9,403 bases of DNA from Flavobacteriales bacterium (GCA_002402165.1 NVVI01000001.1:113581-122983), one strand, 5' to 3'; numbered from the stretch's first letter, positions 1-7,826 are shown. Program-made: numbers and translations. Notes: generated by a model not told the origin, from the sequence alone.

Positions 1-398
1 AACCTGCCTGCCAGTCCTTCTTTGTTCTTTTTAAATACTTTAATGTAGTCATCAATAAACCCTATCAACCCCAATAAAATGGTTGAAACAATCATTAAAA
101 TGATGTAGATATTATCCAATTTTGCAAATAAGAAAGTGGGGATTAAAATGGCTGCTAAAATGATTAACCCACCCATTGTTGGTGTCCCTTGTTTTTCCAT
201 TTGCCCTTGCAACCCTAGATCTCTAACTACCTCGCCAACTTGCATTAATTGTAATTTTCGAATAACTTTCTTACCTATTACGATGGTAATAATAAGAGAA
301 CCTATTAATGCAAAAGCTGCTCTAAATGTAATGTACTGGAACACTCCTGCCCCTGGAACACCTAATTCTTGTAGATATGTAAATAAATAATACAGCAT
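1..398 (-). CDS. mraY: Phospho-N-acetylmuramoyl-pentapeptide transferase MraY, N-terminal part (cut by window edge)
   Basis: MraY transfers phospho-MurNAc-pentapeptide from UDP to undecaprenyl phosphate, making lipid I on the inner face of the cytoplasmic membrane. Only the first 132 codons lie in the window, against roughly 360-410 for the family. Translation of the minus strand from ATG at 398 begins [13 protein letters not shown]. It shows the family signatures: FRAA near residue 26, GTPTMGG at 71-77, and the catalytic aspartate pair in GFIDDY (D116, D117). Hydrophobic segments fall at about 20-42, 78-92 and 98-115, as expected for a polytopic membrane enzyme. The start overlaps the murE stop by one base (TAATG), which implies translational coupling within the dcw operon. 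Identification is from clear motif matches and gene order. The rest of the gene lies to the left of position 1. Confidence 0.95.
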   Translation of the reverse strand, partial: MLYYLFTYLQELGVPGAGVFQYITFRAAFALIGSLIITIVIGKKVIRKLQLMQVGEVVRDLGLQGQMEKQGTPTMGGLIILAAILIPTFLFAKLDNIYIILMIVSTILLGLIGFIDDYIKVFKKNKEGLAGR

Positions 399-1861
399 TA
401 GTTATTCATTACTTTAAAAGTTTCTTCTAAAATTTTCATGTCATCAAATGGTAATTTTTCTCCATTTATTTCTTGGTATTTTTCATGTCCCTTTCCCGCA
501 ACTAAGATGATGTCTCCATCACTAGCCAGTGAACAAGCTGTTCGAATTGCTTCTTCTCTACTTACAATTGCCAATACTTTTTTAAAGTGTACTCCCTCAA
601 CTCCTTGTCTCATATCTTTAATTATCTCTTTAGGATTTTCTGATCTGGGATTGTCCGATGTAAGAATTATTTTATCACTCAAATCGCAAGCAATTTTTGC
701 CATTATTGGTCTTTTTTCTTTATCTCTATCTCCGCCACAACCAACCAACGTTATTAATAGTTCATTTCCTGTTCTAATATCATTGATGGTCTTCAATACA
801 TTTTTTAGTGCATCTGGAGTATGTGCATAATCCACAATTCCTGAAATATTATTAGGTGATTTAACATATTGAAACCTACCCTCAACGGAAACAAGATTGC
901 TGATGGCAGTGAGTATATTCAACTTTTCTTGGCCAAGCAAAACAGCTGTTGAATAAATTGCCAATAAATTATATGCGTTAAATTTTCCGATTAATTTTGT
1001 CCAAACTTCACTTCCATCAATATTTAATTGCATTCCTGAAAAATCACTTTCAATTACTTTGCAGCTATAGTCAGACATACTCTTCAATGCGTAAGTAACT
1101 TTTTTCGCTTTGGTGTTTTGCATCATCACCATCCCATTTTTATCATCTTTATTCACCAATGCAAAAGCATTTTCACTCAAACAATCGAAGAAAAATTTCT
1201 TGGCTTTTAAATACTCATCAAAAGTTTTATGGTAATCTAAATGATCGTGTGTGATGTTGGTAAATACCCCACCTGAAAAATCTAATCCTGCTATTCTATT
1301 TTGGTGAATGGCATGGGAGCTTACTTCCATAAAGCAATACTCACAATTTTCAGCAATCATGTATCTTAACAAAGCGTTTAATTGAATGGCATCTGGAGTT
1401 GTATGTGTAGCTTCTATTTCTTCTGTTCCTATTTTATTAACTACGGTAGAAAGTAGTCCTGACTTGTATCCTAATTGAGTATATAAATCGTGTAATAATG
1501 TGGCTGTTGTTGTTTTCCCGTTTGTTCCAGTTATTCCAATTAATTTAATTTCTGAAGTAGGATTATCATAATAATTGGCTGCAATCACTCCTAAAGCTCC
1601 ACTACTATTTTGTACTTTTATATAGGTGACTTCTTCTTTGATTTCTTCTGGAAAATTTTCGCAGACAATTGCTACTGCTCCATCTTCAATTGCTTTAGAA
1701 ATGAATTGATGACCATCTACTTGAGTTCCCGAAACAGCAATAAAAAGACTAAATTTTTCTATTTCTCTTGAATCAAAACATACTTTTTCTATAGCAACTT
1801 GTGTAGATCCTATTACCTCATCTATTCCGGCTTTATATATGATATCTTTTAATAATTTCAA
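398..1861 (-). CDS. murE: UDP-MurNAc-L-Ala-D-Glu:meso-diaminopimelate ligase MurE
   Basis: This cytoplasmic Mur ligase uses ATP to add the third amino acid to the UDP-MurNAc dipeptide. The 487 residues match the usual family length. Visible motifs are the ATP-binding GTNGKTT at 112-118, the HDHLDYH block at 205-211, the expected carbamylated lysine at K221 (by spacing from that block), and DNPR at 403-406. The last is the family signature for meso-diaminopimelate rather than lysine, so the peptidoglycan is predicted to be DAP type. The start codon is TTG at 1861. An in-frame stop at 1889-1891 lies ten codons upstream with no ATG between, and the TTG overlaps the ftsI stop as TTGA, so the rare start looks real and coupled to ftsI. 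The stop overlaps the mraY start by one base. Confidence 0.96.
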   Translation of the reverse strand: MKLLKDIIYKAGIDEVIGSTQVAIEKVCFDSREIEKFSLFIAVSGTQVDGHQFISKAIEDGAVAIVCENFPEEIKEEVTYIKVQNSSGALGVIAANYYDNPTSEIKLIGITGTNGKTTTATLLHDLYTQLGYKSGLLSTVVNKIGTEEIEATHTTPDAIQLNALLRYMIAENCEYCFMEVSSHAIHQNRIAGLDFSGGVFTNITHDHLDYHKTFDEYLKAKKFFFDCLSENAFALVNKDDKNGMVMMQNTKAKKVTYALKSMSDYSCKVIESDFSGMQLNIDGSEVWTKLIGKFNAYNLLAIYSTAVLLGQEKLNILTAISNLVSVEGRFQYVKSPNNISGIVDYAHTPDALKNVLKTINDIRTGNELLITLVGCGGDRDKEKRPIMAKIACDLSDKIILTSDNPRSENPKEIIKDMRQGVEGVHFKKVLAIVSREEAIRTACSLASDGDIILVAGKGHEKYQEINGEKLPFDDMKILEETFKVMNN

Positions 1862-3972
1862 ACCAGCTCTAGTATTATTTTTTCTCCTTTAATTATTGTT
1901 TTCCCAGGTTCAACCGATTGTTTTTTAACCATTCCGCTTCCGGTAAACCGAACATTCATTCCTTGATTCTCTAAAATATATAAGGCATCTTTAATGCTCA
2001 TTCCCGTAACATCTGGGACATAAATTGGAGCGATTTTTTTCTTATAAATTTTTACTTCTTTATCACCTGTAACAACTTTTGCCCAGATAGGGCTTACTTC
2101 TTCCTGTGAAGTTTTAATATCTAGTGTGGAATAAATTTTAGAAAGGTCATTGTAAAATCCATCTTTTGCATATGGAATTCTTGAAACGGCTAAATGCTCT
2201 TTCCTAGACAGTTCATCATGAATTTGAATGCTACTTGCATAAACTTTATCGGCCACTTCTTTAAAAATTGGACCTGCAACTAAGTTCCCGTAATAAACAT
2301 TTTTGGATGGAGCGTTCACTACAACAATACATGTGTATTTTGGATTATCAGCCGGAAAATAACCTACAAAAGACGCCTGATGACTTACTTTAGAATCGTA
2401 TTTATAACCGTACTTTGCATTCGCTATTTGTGCTGTTCCTGTTTTTCCAGCAATTTTATATCTTGAATTTTTAAGGTTTTTTGCTGTTCCTTCTTCAACA
2501 ACTCCTTCTAACATTTCTTTCGCCATTTTAATGGTTTTTTTAGAGCAGATTGAATTATTAATTACCTCAGTATCATAACGCTTAATCAACTTACCACTCT
2601 GGCGAACTTCCTTTACAAATCTTGGTTTTACCATTTTACCGTTATTGGCAATTGCATTATAAAAAGTTAAAATTTGAAGCGGTGTCATTTGCACCTCATA
2701 ACCAATGGACATCATAGGAATAGATACTCCAGACCAGTATTCATCATCAGTGCTTTTAATTAATGGAGATCCTTCACCAGCAATTTCAATTCCCAATTTT
2801 TTATTCAACTCCATCTTGTAAAGTCTATCCACAAATTCTTGTGGTCTAGAAGCGTAAACTCTATTTATTGCCTTTGAAATACCAACATTTGAAGATTTTA
2901 CAAATGACTCCTTAATAGAAATTTTACCATAACCCCCTATATGAGAATCGCGCATCGTTAAATCATAAAATTTAGTAATGCCATTTTCAGTGTCCACCAT
3001 ATCATCTAGACCAAGGTGTCCATCTTCAAATGCAGCCATTAGAGAAGCTAATTTGAATGTTGATCCTGGTTCAGTGCTTTCTCCAACCACATAATTGTAG
3101 CTTTCATAATATGACCCGTCTTTATTTCTCTTTAAATTTGCAATTGCTTTAATGTCCCCCGTAGAAACTTCCATTAAAACAACACAACCGTGATCTGCTT
3201 GATGCTCAATTAATTGATTTTCCAATGCGTGTTGAGCAACATCTTGAATGTTTACATCAATTGTGGTATAAATATCACTTCCATCTTCTGGTTCTCTTCC
3301 ACTATTCTCGCCTATCGGCATCCAAACTCCACCAGCAATTTTTTGCATCCACATTTCCCCTTTAACACCGCTCAACTCTTTACTGTAAGCACCCTCCAGC
3401 CCTACAGGTTTGCTTCCTTCCCTTTCATAACCAATTGTTCTTGCCGCTAACTTCTTAAATGGCCGAACTCGCTTATTTTGCTGTACAGCAATAAACCCTC
3501 CTTTGAATTTGCCTTCTCTGAAAATCGGAAATTCTTTAAGTAGTTTTAATTCTGTGAACTTTACATTTCTCCTAATGAGGTGATACCTTTTCCCATTTGC
3601 TCGAGCCATTTTTAGCTCAGTTAAATACTCTGATTTTGATTTTTTTGGAAATATTTTTGATAATTGAATCGCCAATGAATCTACATTCTCATTAAAATAT
3701 TTATCTGTTAACGCATCTGTATTAGCATCAAATCGTACTTCATATTTTGGAATTGAAGTCGCCAACAAGCTTTCATCCGTTGCATAAATATTTCCTCGAA
3801 TAGCTTCAATTTCTCGAAAGTTTCGAGTCAACGATTCTTCTTTTGCCCTCCACATATCTCCTTCTATGTACTGCAGCTTAACTGTTTGGAAAACGATTGC
3901 CATTGCAAACAAAAAGACCATGCCATAAACTACATACACCCTTAAAAATATTTTTTGTTTTTGCCCTTTCAT
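1858..3972 (-). CDS. ftsI: Septal peptidoglycan transpeptidase FtsI (class B PBP) with PASTA domain
   Basis: Class B penicillin-binding protein, 704 residues, that crosslinks peptidoglycan during division. A short cytoplasmic N-terminus is followed by one membrane segment at about 11-33. The non-catalytic dimerisation domain follows at about 50-220. The transpeptidase domain has all three active-site motifs intact: STFK at 304-307 (nucleophile S304), SSN at 360-362, and KTGT at 510-513. Residues from about 648 to the end form one PASTA domain (from YVPDVTGMS). PASTA domains are known from Gram-positive PBPs and also occur in the division PBPs of Bacteroidota, so this supports the lineage call. 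The ATG at 3972 lies one base after the ftsL stop, and the end overlaps murE by 4 bases. FtsL is the expected partner in the divisome. Spo-type paralogues exist, but the dcw position favours FtsI. Confidence 0.95.
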   Translation of the reverse strand: MKGQKQKIFLRVYVVYGMVFLFAMAIVFQTVKLQYIEGDMWRAKEESLTRNFREIEAIRGNIYATDESLLATSIPKYEVRFDANTDALTDKYFNENVDSLAIQLSKIFPKKSKSEYLTELKMARANGKRYHLIRRNVKFTELKLLKEFPIFREGKFKGGFIAVQQNKRVRPFKKLAARTIGYEREGSKPVGLEGAYSKELSGVKGEMWMQKIAGGVWMPIGENSGREPEDGSDIYTTIDVNIQDVAQHALENQLIEHQADHGCVVLMEVSTGDIKAIANLKRNKDGSYYESYNYVVGESTEPGSTFKLASLMAAFEDGHLGLDDMVDTENGITKFYDLTMRDSHIGGYGKISIKESFVKSSNVGISKAINRVYASRPQEFVDRLYKMELNKKLGIEIAGEGSPLIKSTDDEYWSGVSIPMMSIGYEVQMTPLQILTFYNAIANNGKMVKPRFVKEVRQSGKLIKRYDTEVINNSICSKKTIKMAKEMLEGVVEEGTAKNLKNSRYKIAGKTGTAQIANAKYGYKYDSKVSHQASFVGYFPADNPKYTCIVVVNAPSKNVYYGNLVAGPIFKEVADKVYASSIQIHDELSRKEHLAVSRIPYAKDGFYNDLSKIYSTLDIKTSQEEVSPIWAKVVTGDKEVKIYKKKIAPIYVPDVTGMSIKDALYILENQGMNVRFTGSGMVKKQSVEPGKTIIKGEKIILELV

Positions 3973-3973
3973 C

Positions 3974-4369
3974 TTAATTCACCTCAGTTAGCTTCTTCAT
4001 TTCACTTTCATCAACTACTATTTTTGTTGGAGGAGTAGTTGATTCATAAATCCCCAATTGCTCAGTTGCTTGAGCAACTTGCGACTGCTTACTTTTAAAA
4101 TTTAAGTCTGATTTTATAGTAATGTATTCGGATCTTAATTCCTTTACATCATTGCCTGTTTTGTGTAAATCCCTTACCACTTTCTCAGCATAATATCCGT
4201 TAGCGATGTAAAGAATTCCCAAAAAAGTTAAAAAAAACATGAAGGGTAGAAGTCCGACTACATTGTCTTTAGACAAGAAGTTTCCAGAAAATATATTCGC
4301 CAACGATTTTGAAACTTTACCAGCTTCTTTCTTTTTCTTTGGCTTTTCTTCTTTCTTAAATGTGTTCAC
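3974..4369 (-). CDS. ftsL: FtsL-like cell division protein
   Basis: A 131-residue bitopic membrane protein. It has a lysine-rich cytoplasmic tail (about 1-20), a single membrane segment at about 37-57, and a charged helical stretch at about 60-105 that looks like the periplasmic coiled coil typical of FtsL. FtsL works with FtsB and FtsQ to recruit and activate FtsW-FtsI at the septum. Sequence conservation in this family is low, so the call rests on topology, length and position between rsmH and ftsI. The start is GTG at 4369. An in-frame stop sits directly upstream (4370-4372), so no longer start is possible, and GAGGG three bases before the GTG could act as a Shine-Dalgarno sequence, which is uncommon in this phylum. 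Eight bases separate it from the rsmH stop and one base from ftsI. Confidence 0.85.
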   Translation of the reverse strand: MNTFKKEEKPKKKKEAGKVSKSLANIFSGNFLSKDNVVGLLPFMFFLTFLGILYIANGYYAEKVVRDLHKTGNDVKELRSEYITIKSDLNFKSKQSQVAQATEQLGIYESTTPPTKIVVDESEMKKLTEVN

Positions 4370-4377
4370 TTACCCTC

Positions 4378-5277
4378 TCATAATTTTTCGGCTACCCGAA
4401 GTTTTGCACTACGTGCCCTATTGTTAGTTGCAATTTCTTCCTCGCTTGGAAGAATTGGTTTTCTATTTATTTGTTTGAATTTTAATTGTGGATTTCCGAA
4501 AAAATCCTTCTCCAATTCGCCTTCAAACTTTCCCTTCTTAAAAAAATTCTTTACCAGCCTGTCTTCTAAAGAATGGTAGGTTATCACCGATAATCTTCCT
4601 CCTTGTTTTAACACCTCGTAACTTTGTTCTAACATATCTTTTAATGCTCCCAACTCATCATTCACTTCTATTCGTAATGCCTGAAAAACTTGGGCTAAAT
4701 ATTTATTCCTAAATTTTCCTGGCACACAATCCTCAATTATCTCTATTAGCTCTTTTGTTCTTGTTATTCTTTTCTCCTCTCTTCTGTTTACAATTTCAAA
4801 AACTAATTTTTGAGCGTTTCTAACTTCTCCGTATCCTTTAAAAATTCTAATCAAGTCAGTTTCTTTATAATCATTGATTATTTTTTCTGCTGTTAATTCA
4901 CCATTTTGGTTCATTCTCATGTCCAGCGGACCTTCAAAACGAATAGAAAAACCTCTTTCTCCTTCGTTAAACTGATGCGAGGAAACTCCCAAGTCAGCTA
5001 GAATACAATCCGCAGGCACTGCCTGATGGAATTTTAAAAAATTTTTCAAATAACGAAAATTCTGTTTCACTAACTCAAATCGCTCATCATCTAAACTGTT
5101 TGCTTCTGCATCTTTATCCTGATCAAATCCAAACAATTTACCTCCCTCACCCAACCTTTTTAATATTTCTTTAGAATGACCACCCCCTCCATATGTTACA
5201 TCTACACATATTTCATCATTCTTAATATTCAGCCCATCAACCGACTCCTTTAATAAAACAGGATTATGATAATCCAT
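4378..5277 (-). CDS. rsmH: 16S rRNA (cytosine1402-N4)-methyltransferase RsmH (MraW)
   Basis: RsmH methylates N4 of C1402 in the decoding region of 16S rRNA, using S-adenosylmethionine. From the chosen start the product has 299 residues, close to the family norm. It begins MDYHNPVLLKESVDGL, and HNPVLL is the usual N-terminal signature. The SAM-binding loop is YGGGGHS at 29-35. DLGVSSHQF (95-103) and GPLDMRM (116-122) follow, with YHSLEDR near the C-terminus, all hallmarks of the family. The frame is open further upstream to ATG 5283 and TTG 5295. I chose ATG 5277 because homologues begin two or three residues before YHNPVLL, but 5283 is nearly as good. The gene overlaps the mraZ stop by 14 bases, so coupling to mraZ is likely. 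Confidence 0.95.
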   Translation of the reverse strand: MDYHNPVLLKESVDGLNIKNDEICVDVTYGGGGHSKEILKRLGEGGKLFGFDQDKDAEANSLDDERFELVKQNFRYLKNFLKFHQAVPADCILADLGVSSHQFNEGERGFSIRFEGPLDMRMNQNGELTAEKIINDYKETDLIRIFKGYGEVRNAQKLVFEIVNRREEKRITRTKELIEIIEDCVPGKFRNKYLAQVFQALRIEVNDELGALKDMLEQSYEVLKQGGRLSVITYHSLEDRLVKNFFKKGKFEGELEKDFFGNPQLKFKQINRKPILPSEEEIATNNRARSAKLRVAEKL

Positions 5278-5737
5278 CTTCATCCTGATTATCAAAACCT
5301 CCCATTACTTCTTCTGCTAAATCTGCAAACTCATCAGGCTCATCAGTCAATAAATTGTTGTATGCTTTTTTATCCCAAATCTCAATTCTGTTACCATGAG
5401 CAAAAAGCACTACTTCTTTTTTTGCTCCAGCATACTCCAACAACCTTTTCGGAAATAATAGCCGCCCCGTTCCATCTAACCCCAGCTCTGTTGCTCCACG
5501 ATAGAAATACCGAATAAACTCTCTATTCTTTTTCACATACTGATTCAACTTGTTTATCTCAGCACTAATGTATTCCCAATCATTTTTTGGATAAAGCACT
5601 AAACACTTCTCAAACCCTCGATTTATCACAAACCTCTCCTGCGCGGCTGGATCTAGCTGCTTCCTTAAACTAGAGGGAAGCATTAACCTTCCTTTGGTAT
5701 CCAGTTTACATTCGAATTCTCCGATAAAGTTTGTCAT
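5264..5737 (-). CDS. mraZ: Transcriptional regulator MraZ, first gene of the dcw operon
   Basis: MraZ is a DNA-binding protein of the AbrB/SpoVT fold. It forms ring-shaped oligomers and controls the dcw operon that it heads. The 157 residues contain the usual two repeated half-domains: one with FECKLDTKGRLMLPSSLR at about 8-25, and a second with ELGLDGTGRLLFPKRLLE. The DTKGR/DGTGR pair is the repeated family signature. The acidic C-terminal tail (about 130-157) is longer than the shortest family members. It starts at ATG 5737 with no strong Shine-Dalgarno sequence. Its last 14 bases overlap rsmH. Three 10-bp repeats at 5795-5824, 58 bases upstream of the start codon, have the sequence and spacing known for MraZ binding sites, so autoregulation is likely. 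Confidence 0.95.
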   Translation of the reverse strand: MTNFIGEFECKLDTKGRLMLPSSLRKQLDPAAQERFVINRGFEKCLVLYPKNDWEYISAEINKLNQYVKKNREFIRYFYRGATELGLDGTGRLLFPKRLLEYAGAKKEVVLFAHGNRIEIWDKKAYNNLLTDEPDEFADLAEEVMGGFDNQDEDGLS

Positions 5738-5777
5738 TGCAATCTGCTAATTGTCAAGTCTTTATTTAATTAATGGG

Positions 5778-5803
5778 TAAATATAGTTCATATTTTACCA
5801 CAA
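5778..5803 (-). promoter_or_regulatory. Possible promoter of the dcw operon, overlapping the MraZ boxes
   Basis: On the minus strand, TATATTTA at 5785-5778 matches seven of eight positions or placeholders of the Bacteroidota -7 element TAnnTTTG (the last base differs). A TTG that could serve as the -33 element is at 5803-5801, inside the third MraZ box. The spacer is 15 bases, shorter than the usual 17-23, so the match is imperfect. If it is real, MraZ bound to its boxes would overlap the -33 region and block or modulate initiation. Confidence 0.35.
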
Positions 5804-5824
5804 TCTACCACTTTTTACCACTTT
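5795..5824 (-). promoter_or_regulatory. Predicted MraZ binding site: three tandem 10-bp boxes
   Basis: Read on the minus strand toward mraZ, the site is AAAGTGGTAA (5824-5815), AAAGTGGTAG (5814-5805) and ATTGTGGTAA (5804-5795). The three units are in perfect 10-bp register, so the GTGGTA cores lie on one face of the helix. The known MraZ sites are similar: TGGGN repeats with 5-base spacers in E. coli, and AAAGTG(T/G) plus three bases in Mollicutes. The first two units match the latter form exactly. The location 58 bases before the mraZ start fits autoregulation of the dcw operon. This is a prediction from sequence and family knowledge. Confidence 0.8.
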
Positions 5825-5877
5825 GTTAATAACTTTTAACGAAAACGGCTGGGAATTATTGCTGTGACTCTCTTTTT

Positions 5878-5916
5878 GCCATCCTGAGCGAAGTCGAAGG
5901 ATTGAAAAAAGATGGC
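5878..5916. repeat. Short hairpin-type interspersed repeat
   Basis: The core CATCCTGAGCGAAGTCGAAG and its continuation GAT (5880-5902) have the form of a repeat I recall as frequent between genes in Bacteroidota, usually as one arm of a long hairpin. Here the outer ends GCCATC (5878-5883) and GATGGC (5911-5916) are complementary, and ATCCT (5881-5885) can pair with AGGAT (5898-5902) as an alternative. It lies upstream of both divergent transcripts. There is no sign of a coding role. Copy number cannot be judged from one window. Confidence 0.55.
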
Positions 5917-5950
5917 CTTCTTAAAGCAATAAAACACAACAAGAAATGAT

Positions 5951-5958
5951 TACTTTTG
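5951..5958 (+). promoter_or_regulatory. Possible -7 promoter element for engB
   Basis: TACTTTTG matches the Bacteroidota -7 consensus TAnnTTTG at every fixed position. No TTG lies 17-23 bases upstream, so the -33 half is missing or weak. If used, transcription would begin near 5964 and give a leader of about 124 bases containing the whole inverted repeat at 5980-6077. Confidence 0.3.
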
Positions 5959-5979
5959 AGTCTATTAATAAACAAAAAG

Positions 5980-6077
5980 TGTCATTCCGATTGGAGCGAC
6001 AAAGAAGCGAAATAGAGGAATCTTGTGAAAATGGTGCTAAAAAGCAAAAAGATCCCTCCACTATGGCCGGGATGACA
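5980..6077. repeat. Imperfect inverted repeat directly upstream of engB
   Basis: The outer arms are TGTCATTCC (5980-5988) and GGGATGACA (6069-6077), complementary except for one G-T type mismatch. The inner arms are GAGGAATCTT (6015-6024) and AAGATCCCTC (6049-6058), again with one mismatch. The arms resemble the GTCATTCC...GGAATGAC hairpin repeats found between genes in many Bacteroidota. The element ends only 10 bases before the engB start codon, so any transcript starting upstream would carry it as a structured leader. An open frame running antisense across it is not a gene. Confidence 0.6.
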
Positions 6078-6087
6078 AAAAGAGAAA

Positions 6088-6693
6088 ATGAAGATAAACA
6101 CAGCAGAATTTGTAATTAGCAACACCAAGCTATCCCTTTGTCCAGAAGCGGATAGGGCAGAATATGCCTTTATAGGCAGATCTAATGTGGGTAAATCTTC
6201 ATTAATCAATTACATTACCAACCATAAGAAATTAGCGAAGACTTCTCAGACTCCTGGAAAAACACAATTAATTAATCATTTCATGATTAACGAGACCTTT
6301 TATTTTGTGGATTTACCTGGATATGGTTATGCAAAAACCTCGAAAAAAAATAGAGGGAAATGGCAAGAATTTATTGCTGAATACATCTTGCACCGAGAAA
6401 CTTTGTTAAATTTATTTGTGTTGATTGACTCAAGATTACCAGCACAAGAAATAGATTTAGATTTTATGGAATGGTTAGGAGAGAAAGGTATTCCGTTTTC
6501 TATTGTTTTTACCAAAACAGACAAACTGACCAGCTCAAAACTAAACAAAAACTTATTGGCTTATAAAAAAGAAATGCTAAAATATTGGGAAGAAATGCCC
6601 ATTTCTTTTAGTACTTCTTCAACTGGAAAAACAGGCAAAGAAGCCATTTTAAATTACATAGGAAGTATTAATGAAGGGTATTTTAAGAAATAA
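6088..6693 (+). CDS. engB: Ribosome biogenesis GTPase EngB (YihA/YsxC)
   Basis: EngB is a small GTPase needed for late assembly of the large ribosomal subunit, and depletion also affects division in several bacteria. The 201 residues match the family length. All G motifs are visible: G1 GRSNVGKSS at 30-38, the switch I region with TPGKTQ at 55-60, G3 DLPGYG at 75-80, G4 TKTDK at 142-146, and G5 STSSTG at 175-180. The start ATG at 6088 gives an N-terminus ([12 protein letters not shown]) of the expected length before G1. It is transcribed away from mraZ and shares the upstream region 5738-6087. It is the last clearly housekeeping gene on this side. Accessory genes begin after it. Confidence 0.95.
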   Translation: MKINTAEFVISNTKLSLCPEADRAEYAFIGRSNVGKSSLINYITNHKKLAKTSQTPGKTQLINHFMINETFYFVDLPGYGYAKTSKKNRGKWQEFIAEYILHRETLLNLFVLIDSRLPAQEIDLDFMEWLGEKGIPFSIVFTKTDKLTSSKLNKNLLAYKKEMLKYWEEMPISFSTSSTGKTGKEAILNYIGSINEGYFKK

Positions 6694-6816
6694 CAATAGC
6701 CGTAGATTAAACGTTTATTATACGTATAAATGTACGGATATTTTAATGTCATAGCTTCAAACCACAATAATAGCAAGAGATTAATCTTAATCCTTAAACA
6801 TATTTAGTTATATTTG

Positions 6817-6879
6817 AGCTAAACACATAATGCAGATAAAGAACACTAGTGTTCTTTATCTGGTTGTTGTGCGTCAGCT
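6817..6879. repeat. Junction element centred on a perfect 30-bp palindrome
   Basis: Positions 6833-6862 form a perfect palindrome with no spacer. The left arm is CAGATAAAGAACACT, and the right arm is its exact complement. Symmetry continues imperfectly outward: ACACA (6823-6827) faces TGTGC (6869-6873 region), and AGCT at 6817-6820 faces AGCT at 6876-6879. The left side carries ACACATAATG (6823-6832), identical to the right end of the element at 7633-7826. The right side carries TTGTTGTGCGT (6864-6874), the exact complement of ACGCACAACAA at the left end of that same element (7634-7644). It looks like two element ends joined head to head. The preceding 123 bases after engB (6694-6816) hold no gene I can see. 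Confidence 0.7.
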
Positions 6880-6910
6880 AACAGAACCGACACCTTAAAA
6901 TGAGAGACAA

Positions 6911-7618
6911 GTGAAAGAATTAATAATTGATACAAATTTCAAAGTCTATACTGACGCTAAGGGAGGCGACCCAGACAGCACAAGTAAAACTTTAAAAAAC
7001 TACCATAAAATATTATGGAATAAAACACTTCCAAATGGAACAAAATTTGAATTAACTGACAAAAAGAGTGGCAAATATTTGTACCATAATTCTGAACTTG
7101 GAGAATTTAATTTAGGTAGTGATGCTATAACACATTCTTATAGAAATCAGAAAAGAAAGCAATGGCTTGTAAGTCAAATTTCAAAAGACGTTGACGAACT
7201 TTTTGAAATCGGCAGTACAATTGGTGCATATACATTATTTCCAAAGAATAAAATTGACAACAAGTTTACAATTAACCAAGCAAGAGGAATAAATTCACTT
7301 ATTGACGATAGATTTGATTTGACACTTGAATGTATCCGACTTTTTTACACTAAACAAACAAGCCCATTGTTCGACACGCTTTTGAGATATGAAAATTTTT
7401 TTAAACTATTTGGGACATTTAAAAACTATGTGAACTTTTTTCTACTTGACGATTTACTAGACGACAAACAACAGGTAAAGTTTTATTTGCCATTTGACGA
7501 CTTCAATACAAAACCGAACTTTAGAGATGTTGACGACTATTTAATTTACAAGAATAAAGTGACAAAATTTATACAAAAACGAAACGACAGAATAAATAAA
7601 TGCACAGAAAAAATATAA
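6911..7618 (+). CDS. Conserved hypothetical protein (possibly DUF6994 family)
   Basis: The product is 235 residues, soluble, without signal peptide or membrane segments. I do not know its function. The motifs DTNFKVYTD near the start, LGSDAITHSY (about 68-77), GSTIGAYTLFP (about 101-111), NQARGINSLIDDRFDLTLEC (about 121-140) and FYLPFDDF resemble a family of unknown function that I remember as DUF6994; this is recall, not a search. No nuclease, GTPase or other catalytic motif is evident. The start is GTG at 6911: an in-frame stop lies at 6896-6898 and no in-frame ATG follows before the conserved region. An ATG at 6900 gives only four codons. Aspartate codons are 17 GAC to 6 GAT, unlike engB (2 GAC, 4 GAT), which hints at foreign origin. 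It stands alone between two palindromic elements. Confidence 0.85.
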   Translation: MKELIIDTNFKVYTDAKGGDPDSTSKTLKNYHKILWNKTLPNGTKFELTDKKSGKYLYHNSELGEFNLGSDAITHSYRNQKRKQWLVSQISKDVDELFEIGSTIGAYTLFPKNKIDNKFTINQARGINSLIDDRFDLTLECIRLFYTKQTSPLFDTLLRYENFFKLFGTFKNYVNFFLLDDLLDDKQQVKFYLPFDDFNTKPNFRDVDDYLIYKNKVTKFIQKRNDRINKCTEKI

Positions 7619-7632
7619 CGACAAAAAAGCCG

Positions 7633-7826
7633 AACGCACAACAATGGCTAAAAAACATAGGGGTTTTAGTGGTAAATTGAAAGGTCAGAGCTTCGATTGA
7701 AAACCGCCAAACCAAAATTTTGATAACGAAAAAAGAAAATTAATTATAAAAATATTTGCTTTGGCTAAGTGCTAAATTGAAAGGGAAGAGTTTCAAACTC
7801 CCCTACGATTTTTTAGCCTAAGCGTT
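7633..7826. repeat. Palindromic element copy 1 (about 194 bp) with terminal inverted arms and internal direct repeat
   Basis: The arms pair in three blocks: AACGC (7633-7637) with GCGTT (7822-7826), GGCTAAAAAA (7646-7655) with TTTTTTAGCC (7809-7818), and TAGGGG (7658-7663) with CCCCTA (7800-7805). Inside the arms is a direct repeat, GTGGTAAATTGAAAGG (7669-7684) and GTGCTAAATTGAAAGG (7769-7784), exactly 100 bases apart with one mismatch. The right end continues into GTTACCACACATAATG (7824-7839). The element fills almost all of the gap between the gene ending at 7618 and the gene starting at 7850. The layout and much of the sequence recur at 8497-8697. There is no coding frame of note. Confidence 0.75.

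Noticed and set aside
136..390. Plus-strand open frame opposite mraY
   Set aside because: It is antisense to the clearly conserved N-terminal part of MraY and encodes nothing recognisable.
5982..6209. Minus-strand open frame across the region upstream of engB
   Set aside because: It overlaps the engB start and the inverted repeat and has no recognisable protein features; it is an antisense shadow.
6718..6729. TTATACGTATAA palindrome after engB as a terminator
   Set aside because: The stem is short and AT-rich and is not followed by a T-run, so it does not qualify as an intrinsic terminator.
6900..6914. Four-codon upstream frame (ATG AGA GAC AAG TGA) overlapping the GTG start at 6911
   Set aside because: It could be a leader peptide coupled to the GTG start, but such short frames occur by chance and nothing else supports it.
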